From positions 1 to 9,560 of the forward strand of contig JAAXUD010000069.1 of assembly GCA_013336205.1 (NCBI GenBank): a stretch of DNA of 9,560 nt, in the 5' to 3' direction. The stretch's first letter is position 1. Each line of letters begins with the position of its first letter. Below are positions 1-6,699 of this stretch, piece after piece. Both the position numbers and the translations under genes were made by a program. Origin of the DNA: Lentimicrobium sp. GTDB taxonomy: Bacteria > Bacteroidota > Bacteroidia > Bacteroidales > Lentimicrobiaceae. Under the pieces are notes generated by a model. That model saw only the letters and a list, made by a program, of their open reading frames with translations. It ran no database searches and was not told the DNA's origin.

Positions 1-94
1 GATTGGTGAGTTTAAACCGGGCTACACCAGCCTTCTGTCCGCAATTGTTACAGTAATTGCCTTCAAAAACAGTATTGCAGTTATTGCATTCCAT
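1..94 (-). CDS. DUF3667-type zinc-ribbon membrane protein, N-terminal fragment
   Basis: The gene reads leftward and leaves the window after 31 codons. Its product starts M-E-C-N-N-C and has a four-cysteine zinc ribbon: C3-x2-C6, then C15-x2-C18 followed by G-Q-K. This ribbon at the extreme N-terminus is typical of the DUF3667 family of Bacteroidota, whose remaining part (not visible here) is usually several transmembrane helices. The role of the family is unknown. I chose the ATG at 94 because it puts the ribbon where relatives have it. A longer in-frame start at 175 adds 27 residues without a recognisable signal, and an in-frame stop lies further upstream. It is transcribed away from the 541 gene, so positions 95-540 may hold promoters for both directions. 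Confidence 0.6.
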   Translation of the reverse strand, partial: MECNNCNTVFEGNYCNNCGQKAGVARFKLTN

Positions 95-540
95 AAGTTC
101 CCCGGCCTTAGTTAAATCTATATAAAACAGTTGTACCTCACTCTTCAAAGATATTTCAATTTGAGTTTTTACCATTCTACAGAGAATGCAATTATAAAAA
201 TATAGTTAAAAATACCTACAAAGAAGTAATTTAAATGATTCGAGGTAAACAATGAAATAATTTGTCTTTTTACTCATTAATTTTGTTTTTATTCGCTGCA
301 GGAGATCAGCATTTTATTAATTCATAAATAAAATATTATGAAAAGAGCATCCCTAAAAAACAGAGAGTTAGCAGGCTTATTGGGTATACCCTTCTGCAAA
401 CTTATTATTATACCCGCACATAAACTCTTCTTCAAACTTAACACGTTTCTTTATGAATAATAGTTATTGGAATGATTAGGAAATGTGAATCTGATTATAA
501 GAATTGAATTACAAAACAACATTTACCTGGCATTACACAA
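95..540. other. Divergent intergenic region
   Basis: This 446-bp AT-rich gap separates two divergent genes. It holds one doubtful small ORF (338-460), a perfect 10-bp palindrome GGGTATACCC at 382-391, and a TAATTTTG match to the Bacteroidota -7 box near 280 whose TTTG partner is too close (13 bp) to be convincing. I see no RNA gene or terminator. Confidence 0.4.
338..460 (+). CDS. Possible small basic protein (40 aa)
   Basis: An ATG preceded by an A/T-rich leader (AATAAAATATT) opens a 40-codon frame ending in TAA, with a second stop (TAG) three bases later. The predicted peptide is basic, with a hydrophobic stretch around residues 13-32 that includes C20 and L-I-I-I-P. I recognise no family. 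It could be a small membrane-associated peptide or simply an open frame by chance. The leader style matches the other genes here, which is the only positive support. Confidence 0.2.
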   Translation: MKRASLKNRELAGLLGIPFCKLIIIPAHKLFFKLNTFLYE

Positions 541-1248
541 ATGAAAAATCTGATAAAATCAAGTCTTCTGTCACTCCTCTTATTGTTTTCCTTAACTACT
601 AAGGCACAGGTACTGATTTCACTTTTATTTGGAGAAAAATTAAATACACCAAAAATTGAATTTGGAATGGTAGGCGGATTGAACCGCACCTACCTGAATA
701 ATTACAATAATTCCGAAGGCAAAAACTACTTTAACCTGGGATTTTATTTTCATATTAATGTAAAGAATAATTCCTTTATAAGTACCGGGGTGTTGGTGAA
801 ATCCAACGTCGGAGCCACCGGTATGCCGGTTTATGCATTAGGGGATCCAAATTTCGATACCATCTTTAAGAATGGGACTCTGACAAAAAAGATAAGTTGC
901 TTTTATGTACCGATACTTTTTCATCAGCGCTTTAACAACAGGTGGTATATCGAAGCCGGACCACAAGCCGGCCTGCGGACTAAAGCATACGACATTTTTG
1001 AAACTGAATTTGATGGAAACGATTTGGCTTACAAACGGGATGTGAAAGATGAATATACCCGGCTGGATTTTGGTGTTACAGGAGGAGTTGGATATAAAAC
1101 CAAACGGGTACTCAAAAGCATGGCTGTTGGTATAAGCTACTATTATGGATTTGTGAACGTGAGTAAAACACCGGATGTTACCATGCAAAATTCTTCACTT
1201 AATTTCTATTTAAAGTTGCCCATTGGGTTAGGTGCGAAACCGGAATAA
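541..1248 (+). CDS. Outer-membrane beta-barrel protein (PorT/OMP_b-brl_2-like)
   Basis: The product has 235 residues. Residues 1-23 are a signal peptide (K-rich start, L-rich core, cut after T-K-A before Q23). The rest alternates polar and hydrophobic residues with aromatic girdles and glycine turns (F-G-M-V-G-G-L-N at 41-48, Y-I-E-A-G-P-Q-A-G-L at 136-145, G-V-T-G-G-V-G-Y at 178-185), as in the small 8-stranded barrels of the OMP_b-brl_2/PorT-like group common in Bacteroidota. The I-E-A-G-P-Q-x-G segment is especially typical of that group. It should sit in the outer membrane; no ligand can be named. The start is the first ATG and gives the intact signal peptide. A large dyad follows 25 bp after the stop. 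Confidence 0.75.
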   Translation: MKNLIKSSLLSLLLLFSLTTKAQVLISLLFGEKLNTPKIEFGMVGGLNRTYLNNYNNSEGKNYFNLGFYFHINVKNNSFISTGVLVKSNVGATGMPVYALGDPNFDTIFKNGTLTKKISCFYVPILFHQRFNNRWYIEAGPQAGLRTKAYDIFETEFDGNDLAYKRDVKDEYTRLDFGVTGGVGYKTKRVLKSMAVGISYYYGFVNVSKTPDVTMQNSSLNFYLKLPIGLGAKPE

Positions 1249-1273
1249 AGCTGAATCCAGCCCTGAAAGTGGC

Positions 1274-1316
1274 ATTCGAAATTTTGATAATGCATACATT
1301 ATCAATTTATTCGAAT
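1274..1316. promoter_or_regulatory. 43-bp interrupted palindrome upstream of the 1353 gene
   Basis: Two nested perfect inverted repeats share one centre: ATTCGAA (1274-1280) with TTCGAAT (1310-1316), and TTGATAATG (1284-1292) with CATTATCAA (1297-1305) around the 4-nt centre CATA. A small asymmetric internal loop separates the two stem segments. It lies 36 bp before the ATG at 1353 and 25 bp after the previous stop. There is no T-run after it, so a simple intrinsic terminator is unlikely. An operator for a dimeric or tetrameric regulator, or a 5'-UTR/3'-end RNA stem-loop, is more plausible. Confidence 0.5.
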
Positions 1317-1352
1317 CAAAACAAAGGACATTAACCACTTAAAACGAAGACG

Positions 1353-2048
1353 ATGAAAAAGTTGAATTTACTTCTTATTCTGGTTCTACTTGCCGGAATA
1401 ACCAGGGTCTCCGCCCAGACCGATATGCAGGAAAACGTAACAATGATCAAAAAGAACCTTACTGATAGTAAGGCGGCAATGAAAAAGTACGAATGGATTG
1501 AAACAACTACTGTTTTTGTTAAAGGTGAACAGAAATCAGTAAAACAGAAACAATGCTACTATTCTTTGGATGGTCAGCTCACCAAAGTTGAAACCGGCGG
1601 ATCAACTGCCGCAAAAGCTCCTGGTGGAATACGCGGCAAAGTAGCTGAGAATAAAAAGGCAGATATGTCGGATTATGCTAAAAATGCAATTGAAAAAGTT
1701 CAGACTTATCTTCCACCGGATCCTGAAAAATTGCAGAAGATTTATAACGATGGAAAAGTTGGAATACAGATTCTGGAACCCAATAAGAAGTTCAAGTTAA
1801 CGTTTCCGGATTATAATGAGCCCGGCGATTTTCTTGCAGTGTCGCTCAACAAACCGGATCAAATACTTATGGCATTGGATGTAAGCACTTCTGTTGATGA
1901 TCCTAAACAAAAAGTGGCTTTTAACGTCACTTTCAGCGACTTGCCTGATGGAACGCAGTTCCAGGGTACAACCACACTGGATGCCCCGGCAAAAGACCTG
2001 AAAATAGTTATTGTAAATTCAGGTTTTAAGAATGCTTCAGGAAAATAG
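1353..2048 (+). CDS. Exported conserved protein of unknown function
   Basis: The product has 231 residues. The signal peptide ends V-S-A before Q22. The mature part starts with a helical stretch, then an edge of strands around K-K-Y-E-W-I-E-T-T (44-52) and C-Y-Y-S-L-D-G (68-74), a basic Ala/Gly linker (80-105), a helix (107-119) and P-P-D-P (121-124). A C-terminal beta-rich part contains F-x-D-Y-x-x-P-G-D (151-159), D-V-S-T-S-V-D-D-P (176-184) and L-P-D-G-T (197-201). From memory this layout (Y-E-W-I-E-T, C-Y-Y-x-x-D-G, P-P-D-P, L-P-D-G-T) recurs in uncharacterised periplasmic proteins of several Gram-negative phyla, but I cannot name a domain. One cysteine (C68) remains after export. It likely acts in the periplasm; no enzyme motif is visible. 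The 43-bp palindrome lies directly upstream and may control it. Confidence 0.7.
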   Translation: MKKLNLLLILVLLAGITRVSAQTDMQENVTMIKKNLTDSKAAMKKYEWIETTTVFVKGEQKSVKQKQCYYSLDGQLTKVETGGSTAAKAPGGIRGKVAENKKADMSDYAKNAIEKVQTYLPPDPEKLQKIYNDGKVGIQILEPNKKFKLTFPDYNEPGDFLAVSLNKPDQILMALDVSTSVDDPKQKVAFNVTFSDLPDGTQFQGTTTLDAPAKDLKIVIVNSGFKNASGK

Positions 2049-2243
2049 CAACTCAGATGGCGACAAGTAGGTTATTGTCTATGGGGCATAATTCTGGTTT
2101 ATCGGGAGCAGGATGGAGTTTTTAGAGTGAAATTCTCCGTAAAGCATTCAATAGTAAACTTTTAATTCAGTTCAACTGTATTGAATTCATTGAAACCCCT
2201 TACTTGTAAAAATTTAATTATTAACCTCAAAAATCAAAAAGTC

Positions 2244-2819
2244 ATGAAACTCAAGGCACTTTTAACTTTAAGTTTAATGGGATTAATGTTCGCCTGCGGT
2301 CCATCAACCAAACTCGAAAAAAGCTGGGCAGATCCCTCTTTCAGTCTGAAACCAAGTCCCTACAAAAAAGTGTTGGTAGTAGCACCGCTTAAAGATGCAG
2401 CTTCGCAAAGGATAGCAGAAGATAAAATTGTCAAACAAATTAAGGCTGGAACTGGCATTCAGTCCTATTCTTACCTTAAGCCTGGCGAAACCGATGAGAA
2501 AATGTTGCAGGCACAATTGGTTAAGGATGGCTTTGATGGTGTTATTGTGATGCATCTGACCGATGTGGAAAAAAGCGTTACTTATAATCCCGGCACCTCT
2601 TATGGTGGTTGGTATGGTTATCGGAGCTATACGCCCGGCTACTATTCCGAGGATAAAACCTTTTTGGTCGAAACCAATATGTACTCAGTTAAAGACGATA
2701 AACTAATGTGGTCAGGAACAACTTCATCCCTTAACCCTACCAGTTTTGATAAATCGATGGATGAAATTATTTATGCCATTAAAACCGAATTGCAGAAAAA
2801 GGGGATTCTGGAAAAGTAA
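2244..2819 (+). CDS. Lipoprotein of unknown function (DUF4136-like architecture)
   Basis: I start at the ATG at 2244. It yields a compact lipoprotein signal (L-M-G-L-M-F-A-C, lipidated C18), whereas the TTG start 63 bp upstream would add 21 non-signal residues. The product is 191 residues. After the lipid anchor come K-S-W-A-D-P-S-F (26-33), a strand K-K-V-L-V-V-A-P-L (41-49), a helix with E-D-K-I-V-K (59-64), D-G-F-D-G-V-I-V-M (95-103), a Gly/Tyr-rich loop (113-134), then E-T-N-M-Y-S-V-K-D-D-K-L-M-W-S-G (143-158). The alternating strand/helix order and the late D-x-K-L-x-W-S-G motif resemble the DUF4136-like lipoproteins of Gram-negative bacteria. It is probably periplasm-facing and membrane anchored. 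It follows the 1353 gene by 195 bp. Confidence 0.7.
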   Translation: MKLKALLTLSLMGLMFACGPSTKLEKSWADPSFSLKPSPYKKVLVVAPLKDAASQRIAEDKIVKQIKAGTGIQSYSYLKPGETDEKMLQAQLVKDGFDGVIVMHLTDVEKSVTYNPGTSYGGWYGYRSYTPGYYSEDKTFLVETNMYSVKDDKLMWSGTTSSLNPTSFDKSMDEIIYAIKTELQKKGILEK

Positions 2820-2864
2820 TTGCCTTTCCTTCTGATAAACAATAGTCCGGTAATTTTAAGAATC

Positions 2865-2888
2865 ACGCAAAGACGCAATGACGCAAAT
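2865..2888. repeat. Three 8-bp tandem repeats ACGCAA(A/T)(G/T)
   Basis: The units are ACGCAAAG, ACGCAATG and ACGCAAAT, 46 bp after the stop of the lipoprotein gene. Similar short runs of ACGCAAAG-type units are, from memory, scattered through many Bacteroidota intergenic regions. Their function is unknown. Confidence 0.55.
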
Positions 2889-2995
2889 AATTGATTATCA
2901 TTGTGTTAAAAATTTTCAGTTTAGTTATTCAATACCCTGTAAATCAGTTGATTAAATAATATTAACAGAGTATTGGATAAAAGCACGGTTGTTTA

Positions 2996-3026
2996 TTTGT
3001 CTTAAGGCCTTCAACTGGTAAATTTA
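2996..3026 (+). promoter_or_regulatory. Putative Bacteroidota sigma-ABfr promoter for the 3105 gene
   Basis: A TTTG box at 2996-2999 is followed, after 19 bp, by TAAATTTA at 3019-3026. That is a 7-of-8 match in form to the TAnnTTTG consensus recognised by the primary sigma factor of this phylum. The spacing fits the known -33/-7 arrangement. It would give a 5' leader of about 70 nt before the ATG at 3105. Confidence 0.4.
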
Positions 3027-3104
3027 AATGAAGGATTAAATGAAATAAGCAATAAAGTGATAGACTTCAGTCAATTAATAATTAACCACAAAAACGAGCG
3101 AATT

Positions 3105-3728
3105 ATGAAAAAAATCTTTTTACTTGGCAGCTTCATTCTATCTACGATTACCATACTTGCGCAACCAGGCACGGTTAGCCTTAATTTGGATGCCGGTTAC
3201 ACATTTCAGTCTACTGTGGATTTTGATGCTGCTTATACTGAAGTACAGGGCGCATTCAGATACGGAGGTGGTATTGAATATTTTGCTGATTTCAATAAAT
3301 CGGTGGTATTGAAATATCATAGAATGGATACTGATTTCCCACTCTACCTGCAAAATGGTGAACAACTAAATTCAGACAGAGATAGCAAGGGTTCGGTGAA
3401 TTACATTCTGATCGGAGGAAATAATTATTTCGGAGATGACCTGGATGCTAAAGCACTCCCTTATGGCGGATTGGGATTGGGCGTGGGTATAGTTGGCGTT
3501 AATGAAAATACGGCCACCAAATTTGCCTGGGATGCCCGTCTTGGCGTAAAAATAAAAACATCTTCTGTAGTTTCCCTGAAAGTAGAGGCATATATGCAGT
3601 CAATCATTTCAACATTTGGCAGCGATGTCTGGATCGGATACAATGGTTATGCTTATGCAGTGCCTGATTATGCTACGTTGTGGCAATTCGGATTTACGGG
3701 TATTGTTTGTTTTGATTTCAAAAAATAG
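3105..3728 (+). CDS. Outer-membrane beta-barrel protein
   Basis: The chosen ATG at 3105 gives a clean signal peptide (M-K-K-I-F-L-L-G, cut after L-A before Q20). An upstream in-frame ATG at 3057 would add 16 hydrophilic residues before it. The 207-residue product alternates in beta-barrel fashion: N-L-D-A-G-Y-T-F, R-Y-G-G-G-I-E-Y-F, Y-I-L-I-G-G-N-N-Y-F, Y-G-G-L-G-L-G-V-G-I, A-W-D-A-R-L-G-V-K. It ends with a strand finishing F-D-F-K-K. This is the profile of small OmpA-like or OMP_b-brl barrels of about eight strands. Acidic turns (D-F-D-A-A-Y, G-D-D-L-D-A-K) may face outside. No ligand or partner can be named. A promoter-like pair of boxes lies upstream and hairpins follow its stop. Confidence 0.7.
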   Translation: MKKIFLLGSFILSTITILAQPGTVSLNLDAGYTFQSTVDFDAAYTEVQGAFRYGGGIEYFADFNKSVVLKYHRMDTDFPLYLQNGEQLNSDRDSKGSVNYILIGGNNYFGDDLDAKALPYGGLGLGVGIVGVNENTATKFAWDARLGVKIKTSSVVSLKVEAYMQSIISTFGSDVWIGYNGYAYAVPDYATLWQFGFTGIVCFDFKK

Positions 3729-3730
3729 TC

Positions 3731-3753
3731 ATTATCTCAGAAAATGGGATAAT
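3731..3753 (+). other. Stem-loop directly after the 3105 gene
   Basis: ATTATCTC (3731-3738) pairs with GGGATAAT (3746-3753), seven Watson-Crick pairs and one G-U pair around a 7-nt loop. It begins two bases after the stop codon and lacks a T-run. It may protect the 3' end or act with the next hairpin in termination. Confidence 0.35.
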
Positions 3754-3756
3754 ATC

Positions 3757-3819
3757 AGAAGAGTCTACTGGTATTGAATTTTTATTTATTCAGCGAGGCT
3801 CTTCTGGATTGTTTTTTTT
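3757..3819 (+). terminator. Possible intrinsic terminator with long loop
   Basis: AGAAGAGTC (3757-3765) pairs with GGCTCTTCT (3797-3805) with one G-U pair, and a run of eight T lies at 3812-3819, six bases after the stem. The 31-nt loop contains a small inner stem (TGAAT/ATTCA). The T-run in the right place argues for termination of the barrel gene; the long loop and offset lower the confidence. Confidence 0.35.
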
Positions 3820-3891
3820 CAGGATGCAACGTCCTGTTTAACCAATATCTTTTTGTATTTATCAACATCTGCTTTAAAACACTTAAAAACC

Positions 3892-4848
3892 ATGAACAAG
3901 AGTCTTTTTTCACTTCTGGTGCTGGCCTTAGGCCTGTTATACGTTCCTGTTTTTTCTCAAACAGAGGATGATACTCCCTTACTGGGCTTACCCGGAGATA
4001 ACCTTGATCTTTATGCTGTTTTAGATCTGTTTCAAAAATCCAAGACTATTGAGGACTTTGAAAAATCATTAAATGAAGAAAAAACAGGAATCAATAACCT
4101 GGATTTAAACCTGGATAACAAGGTTGATTTTATCAAAGTAGAAACAAAGCAAAAAGATGAGTCATTTACATTTATTCTTCGGGTAGATGTAACGGAGAAG
4201 GAAACGCAGGATGTAGCCGTTATCCTTGTAGACAGGGATAAAGATAAGAAAGTTACGCTCCAGATTGTCGGGGATAAAGATCTGTATGGAAAAGATTATG
4301 TGATAGAACCCAAGCCCGCAGCTCCTGCCGCTACACCCAATCCTGCCTATACAGGAGCTCAACCAGCTACAACTACTAATGCGGCTGGCACTGTTACAGA
4401 AGCTTCAAAAACCACCACAACATCCACAACGGCTCCGGCAACAACTACCGTTGTGGTGGTTGAATCAGCGCCAGTCATACAGTATGTGTATTCGCCGGTG
4501 TATGTACCTTACCATCCGCCTTATTATTACGGATTTTATCCGCCTTATTTTGTTGCGTTTACATGTGTTGCGGTAAGTGCATATCGTCATCATCACTATT
4601 ATCACCATGCCTATTATCACGGAGGCCATTACGGAGGTGGTAATACCGTTGTGATTCATAACACAAATAATTTTAATAACTACAATAATTCAAGGCGAAC
4701 TTCCAATACAGTAAACCATAATATGGCTAAGGGTAGTTATAATGCCAACAGAGCAGTAGCTACTCCTGCAAAAGGAGTAACGCCAGCGACCAATGCTTCA
4801 ACAACAAAAAAATCAGCAACCCGCAGTACCCGGAGAGGACGAAAATAG
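3892..4848 (+). CDS. Exported EF-hand-like, Thr-rich and His/Tyr-rich protein
   Basis: I start at the ATG at 3892, which gives a signal peptide cut after F-S before Q23; the ATG at 3853 only adds 13 extra residues. The 318-residue product has a conserved N-terminal part: L-P-G-D-N-L-D-L-Y-A-V-L-D-L-F (33-47), a helix F-E-K-S-L-N, then D-L-N-L-D-N-K-V-D-F (71-80), which looks like the first nine positions of an EF-hand or dockerin calcium loop. A beta part and G-D-K-D-L-Y-G-K (117-124) follow. From memory this head occurs in many uncharacterised Bacteroidota proteins. After it come a Thr/Ala/Pro linker (131-178), a Tyr/Pro segment (187-210), a short hydrophobic patch (211-221), a His/Gly stretch (223-250), an Asn-rich stretch (251-266) and a basic tail (300-318). 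Calcium binding and metal binding by the His block are inferences. Confidence 0.7.
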   Translation: MNKSLFSLLVLALGLLYVPVFSQTEDDTPLLGLPGDNLDLYAVLDLFQKSKTIEDFEKSLNEEKTGINNLDLNLDNKVDFIKVETKQKDESFTFILRVDVTEKETQDVAVILVDRDKDKKVTLQIVGDKDLYGKDYVIEPKPAAPAATPNPAYTGAQPATTTNAAGTVTEASKTTTTSTTAPATTTVVVVESAPVIQYVYSPVYVPYHPPYYYGFYPPYFVAFTCVAVSAYRHHHYYHHAYYHGGHYGGGNTVVIHNTNNFNNYNNSRRTSNTVNHNMAKGSYNANRAVATPAKGVTPATNASTTKKSATRSTRRGRK

Positions 4849-4944
4849 TCCGGGATTTCCTGAAAAAACCCTACCCAGGCAAACTGCAAAAAGGAATAAC
4901 AAATAATTATCAGATAAACTTAAACTAAAAAAACACTGAAGCGT

Positions 4945-6066
4945 ATGAGAAACCTTTCACTTTTTGTCCTCATCTCAATCCTGCTGGTTAACCAGGCCTG
5001 GAGCCAGGTTTACTCCGACAAAGTAGCCGGGAAAAAAAACCAGGAACAAGCCGATAGTCTGAAAAAATCAGAATATCCTTATTTCCTGCCGATCTGGGGC
5101 AAAAAAGTAACACAAAAAGGATTTGGGCTTCCCTTACCGGCAGGACTAAGTCTGAATTATTTTGCTCAGGAATCAGATTTAATAATTGACGACCTGTTGG
5201 TTGGCTTCAATAACGGGCCACAATATGATCTTGGCGAAATTATTCGTTTTAATAGTGCCGTTTCAACAGCAAATTCATTAAATCTCAGACCTGATTTCTG
5301 GATATTCCCGTTTCTGAATGTGTATGGGATTTTCGCAAAGGCAAAAACCTCAACTGCCATTGATGCCGGCCTATGGTTGCCTGATACGGCAAACGTTTGG
5401 AACGAAATAACGACTTTTTCATCAAAAGCCGATTTTGATGCGGTTACTGCAGGGTTTGGCCTGACGCCAACGGTTGGTATGGCCGGTTATTTTTTAGCAT
5501 TGGACATGAATATGGCATGGACCAGTATCAGTGCGCTCGATAAGCCTGTTTTTTCTTTTGTTTTTGGCCCCCGGCTTGGGAAATCTATTAAGTTCAAAAA
5601 TGAAAACAGAAATATTGCTTTTTGGGTGGGTGGTTTCAGAGTCAGTATGACTTCCGGGACCAAAGGATCTTTGAACCTGGCAGAGGTAATGCCTGTTGAT
5701 GAATTGCAGGGCAAAGTGGATGATGGTTTTGCCAAGGTGGATGAGGCTGAAACTAATGTAACAGCCTGGTGGGAAGGTCTGACTCCACAAGAACAAATGA
5801 ATCCTGTAAATAAAGCGAAATACGAAACGGCCAACCGTACCATCGATGCATTCGGGAATCTTTTAACAACGGTTGATGGAGCCCTGAGCACAGCTTCCAC
5901 TTCCACCGTGCAATATTCACTCACCAAGACACCGAAGGACATGTGGAACTTCCTTATTGGGTCTCAGTTTCAACTTAACAGGCATTTGATGTGCAGAGCT
6001 GAATATGGGTTTCTAAGTTCCCGCCAGCAACTTACACTTGGCTTGCAATACCGTTTTGGTTTATAG
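4945..6066 (+). CDS. Outer-membrane beta-barrel protein with central helical insert
   Basis: The product has 373 residues. The signal peptide is cut after W-S before Q21, and the first ATG is used. A conserved-looking N-terminal part, G-F-G-L-P-L-P-A-G-L-S-L-N-Y-F (59-73), is followed by strands with aromatic ends and further D-x-G and F-G-P-R-L-G turns. The final strand, Q-L-T-L-G-L-Q-Y-R-F-G-L, ends close to the C-terminus with an aromatic residue, as barrels usually do. Residues about 251-325 break the pattern with two likely helices (D-E-L-Q-G-K-V..., W-W-E-G-L-T-P-Q-E-Q at 275-284, and A-K-Y-E-T-A-N-R-T-I). This would form a periplasmic or plug-like insert. I recall similar proteins in other Gram-negative groups but know no function. 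It follows the 3892 gene by 96 bp without a terminator between, so the two are probably co-transcribed. Confidence 0.7.
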   Translation: MRNLSLFVLISILLVNQAWSQVYSDKVAGKKNQEQADSLKKSEYPYFLPIWGKKVTQKGFGLPLPAGLSLNYFAQESDLIIDDLLVGFNNGPQYDLGEIIRFNSAVSTANSLNLRPDFWIFPFLNVYGIFAKAKTSTAIDAGLWLPDTANVWNEITTFSSKADFDAVTAGFGLTPTVGMAGYFLALDMNMAWTSISALDKPVFSFVFGPRLGKSIKFKNENRNIAFWVGGFRVSMTSGTKGSLNLAEVMPVDELQGKVDDGFAKVDEAETNVTAWWEGLTPQEQMNPVNKAKYETANRTIDAFGNLLTTVDGALSTASTSTVQYSLTKTPKDMWNFLIGSQFQLNRHLMCRAEYGFLSSRQQLTLGLQYRFGL

Positions 6067-6128
6067 TTAGTTGTGATCGAATAGTTCAAGGTGTTGAAAT
6101 CTGTTTGAAGATATTGATAAGGAATCTG

Positions 6129-6151
6129 CTTCTCAGGCGAAACGCGAGAAG
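6129..6151 (+). other. Stem-loop in the 3' untranslated stretch
   Basis: CTTCTC (6129-6134) pairs with GAGAAG (6146-6151), and inner GCG pairs with CGC around an AAA loop, with a 2-nt bulge. It lies 63 bp after the stop at 6066, well before the terminator, so it would be part of the 3' UTR. Confidence 0.3.
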
Positions 6152-6305
6152 AAATGGCAGTTGAATTGTGTTGCGATTAAATTGCGGATGGCATTTTTTC
6201 TTAGTTCTGCAAGGAATGTGGACTCTTAAGTTATGATGGTCATAAAGCCTGCAGAATTTTATCTTTATATATGGTTGTTGGTTGGTTGAATAATTGGTTT
6301 GTGAG

Positions 6306-6335
6306 AACCCGCCTTTTAAACCTGGCGGGTTTTTT
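6306..6335 (+). terminator. Intrinsic terminator of the plus-strand block
   Basis: AACCCGCC (6306-6313) pairs perfectly with GGCGGGTT (6324-6331) around a 10-nt loop, and six T follow within 6330-6335. This is a textbook Rho-independent terminator on the plus strand. It lies 240 bp after the stop at 6066, leaving an unusually long 3' UTR. There is no T-run for the minus strand, so it acts in one direction. Confidence 0.85.
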
Positions 6336-6370
6336 CGATTATGGATATTGAATACCATTATAAGATAGAT

Positions 6371-6386
6371 AGGGTCTGCTGAAAAA
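6371..6386 (+). repeat. Left terminal inverted repeat of the 345-bp element
   Basis: AGGGTCTGCTGAAAAA, perfectly complementary to 6700-6715. Confidence 0.7.
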
Positions 6387-6586
6387 CTCCGTTAGGAGTT
6401 CCCCTTAAATAACCCCCGGTGAAGTGAAACGCAACCGGGGGTATGTGAATCTCAAGATAAACAAACCCTGTAGGGGTTGCCTATTGTAAGTTGTTGTTGG
6501 GGAACCCACTCCGGGGTTCTTTTAGGTTTCCATTTTAACACCCCCAATTTCATTGGGGGTTATTTACAGGAAATCCCTACGGGATT
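6385..6586. repeat. Array of six G/C-clamped hairpins inside the element
   Basis: Six perfect short stems follow each other: AACTCC/GGAGTT (6385-6400), ACCCCCGGT/ACCGGGGGT (6412-6442), AACCC/GGGTT (6464-6478), GAACCC/GGGTTC (6502-6519), ACCCCCAAT/ATTGGGGGT with a 3-nt loop (6540-6560) and AATCCC/GGGATT with a TAC loop (6572-6586). Each has C-rich left and G-rich right arms closed by A-T pairs. The consistent polarity looks like a REP-type palindrome cluster or a structured RNA rather than chance. Confidence 0.6.
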
Positions 6587-6699
6587 CTAGTCTGTCAATG
6601 CATATAAAGGTGCATGGGAAAGTAATAAAGTTTCAAAAATACCATTCACAAAGATGTTGAATTTTCATTGCATGATTCTGCTAATGTGATTATTGACAC

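Noticed and set aside
382..391. Palindrome GGGTATACCC as an operator
   Set aside because: Only 10 bp, lies inside the possible small ORF and far from the next start; could be chance.
838..1188. 116-codon minus-strand frame inside the first barrel gene
   Set aside because: Antisense shadow of a supported coding sequence with no domain or leader.
2181..2243. Longer TTG start for the lipoprotein gene
   Set aside because: It would place 21 polar residues before the lipoprotein signal peptide; the ATG at 2244 fits export.
5487..5942. 151-codon minus-strand frame inside the barrel gene
   Set aside because: It is antisense to a well-supported gene with a signal peptide and barrel pattern, and its product shows no family features.
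6111..6230. Plus-strand open stretch of about 40 codons after the last barrel gene
   Set aside because: No start codon near its beginning and no recognisable protein; may be chance or a gene remnant.
6086..6358. 90-codon minus-strand frame in the convergent gap
   Set aside because: It overlaps the plus-strand terminator hairpin and has low-complexity, unrecognisable sequence.
6385..6586. CRISPR array
   Set aside because: The repeats are different hairpins of unequal spacing, not identical direct repeats with spacers, and no cas genes are present.
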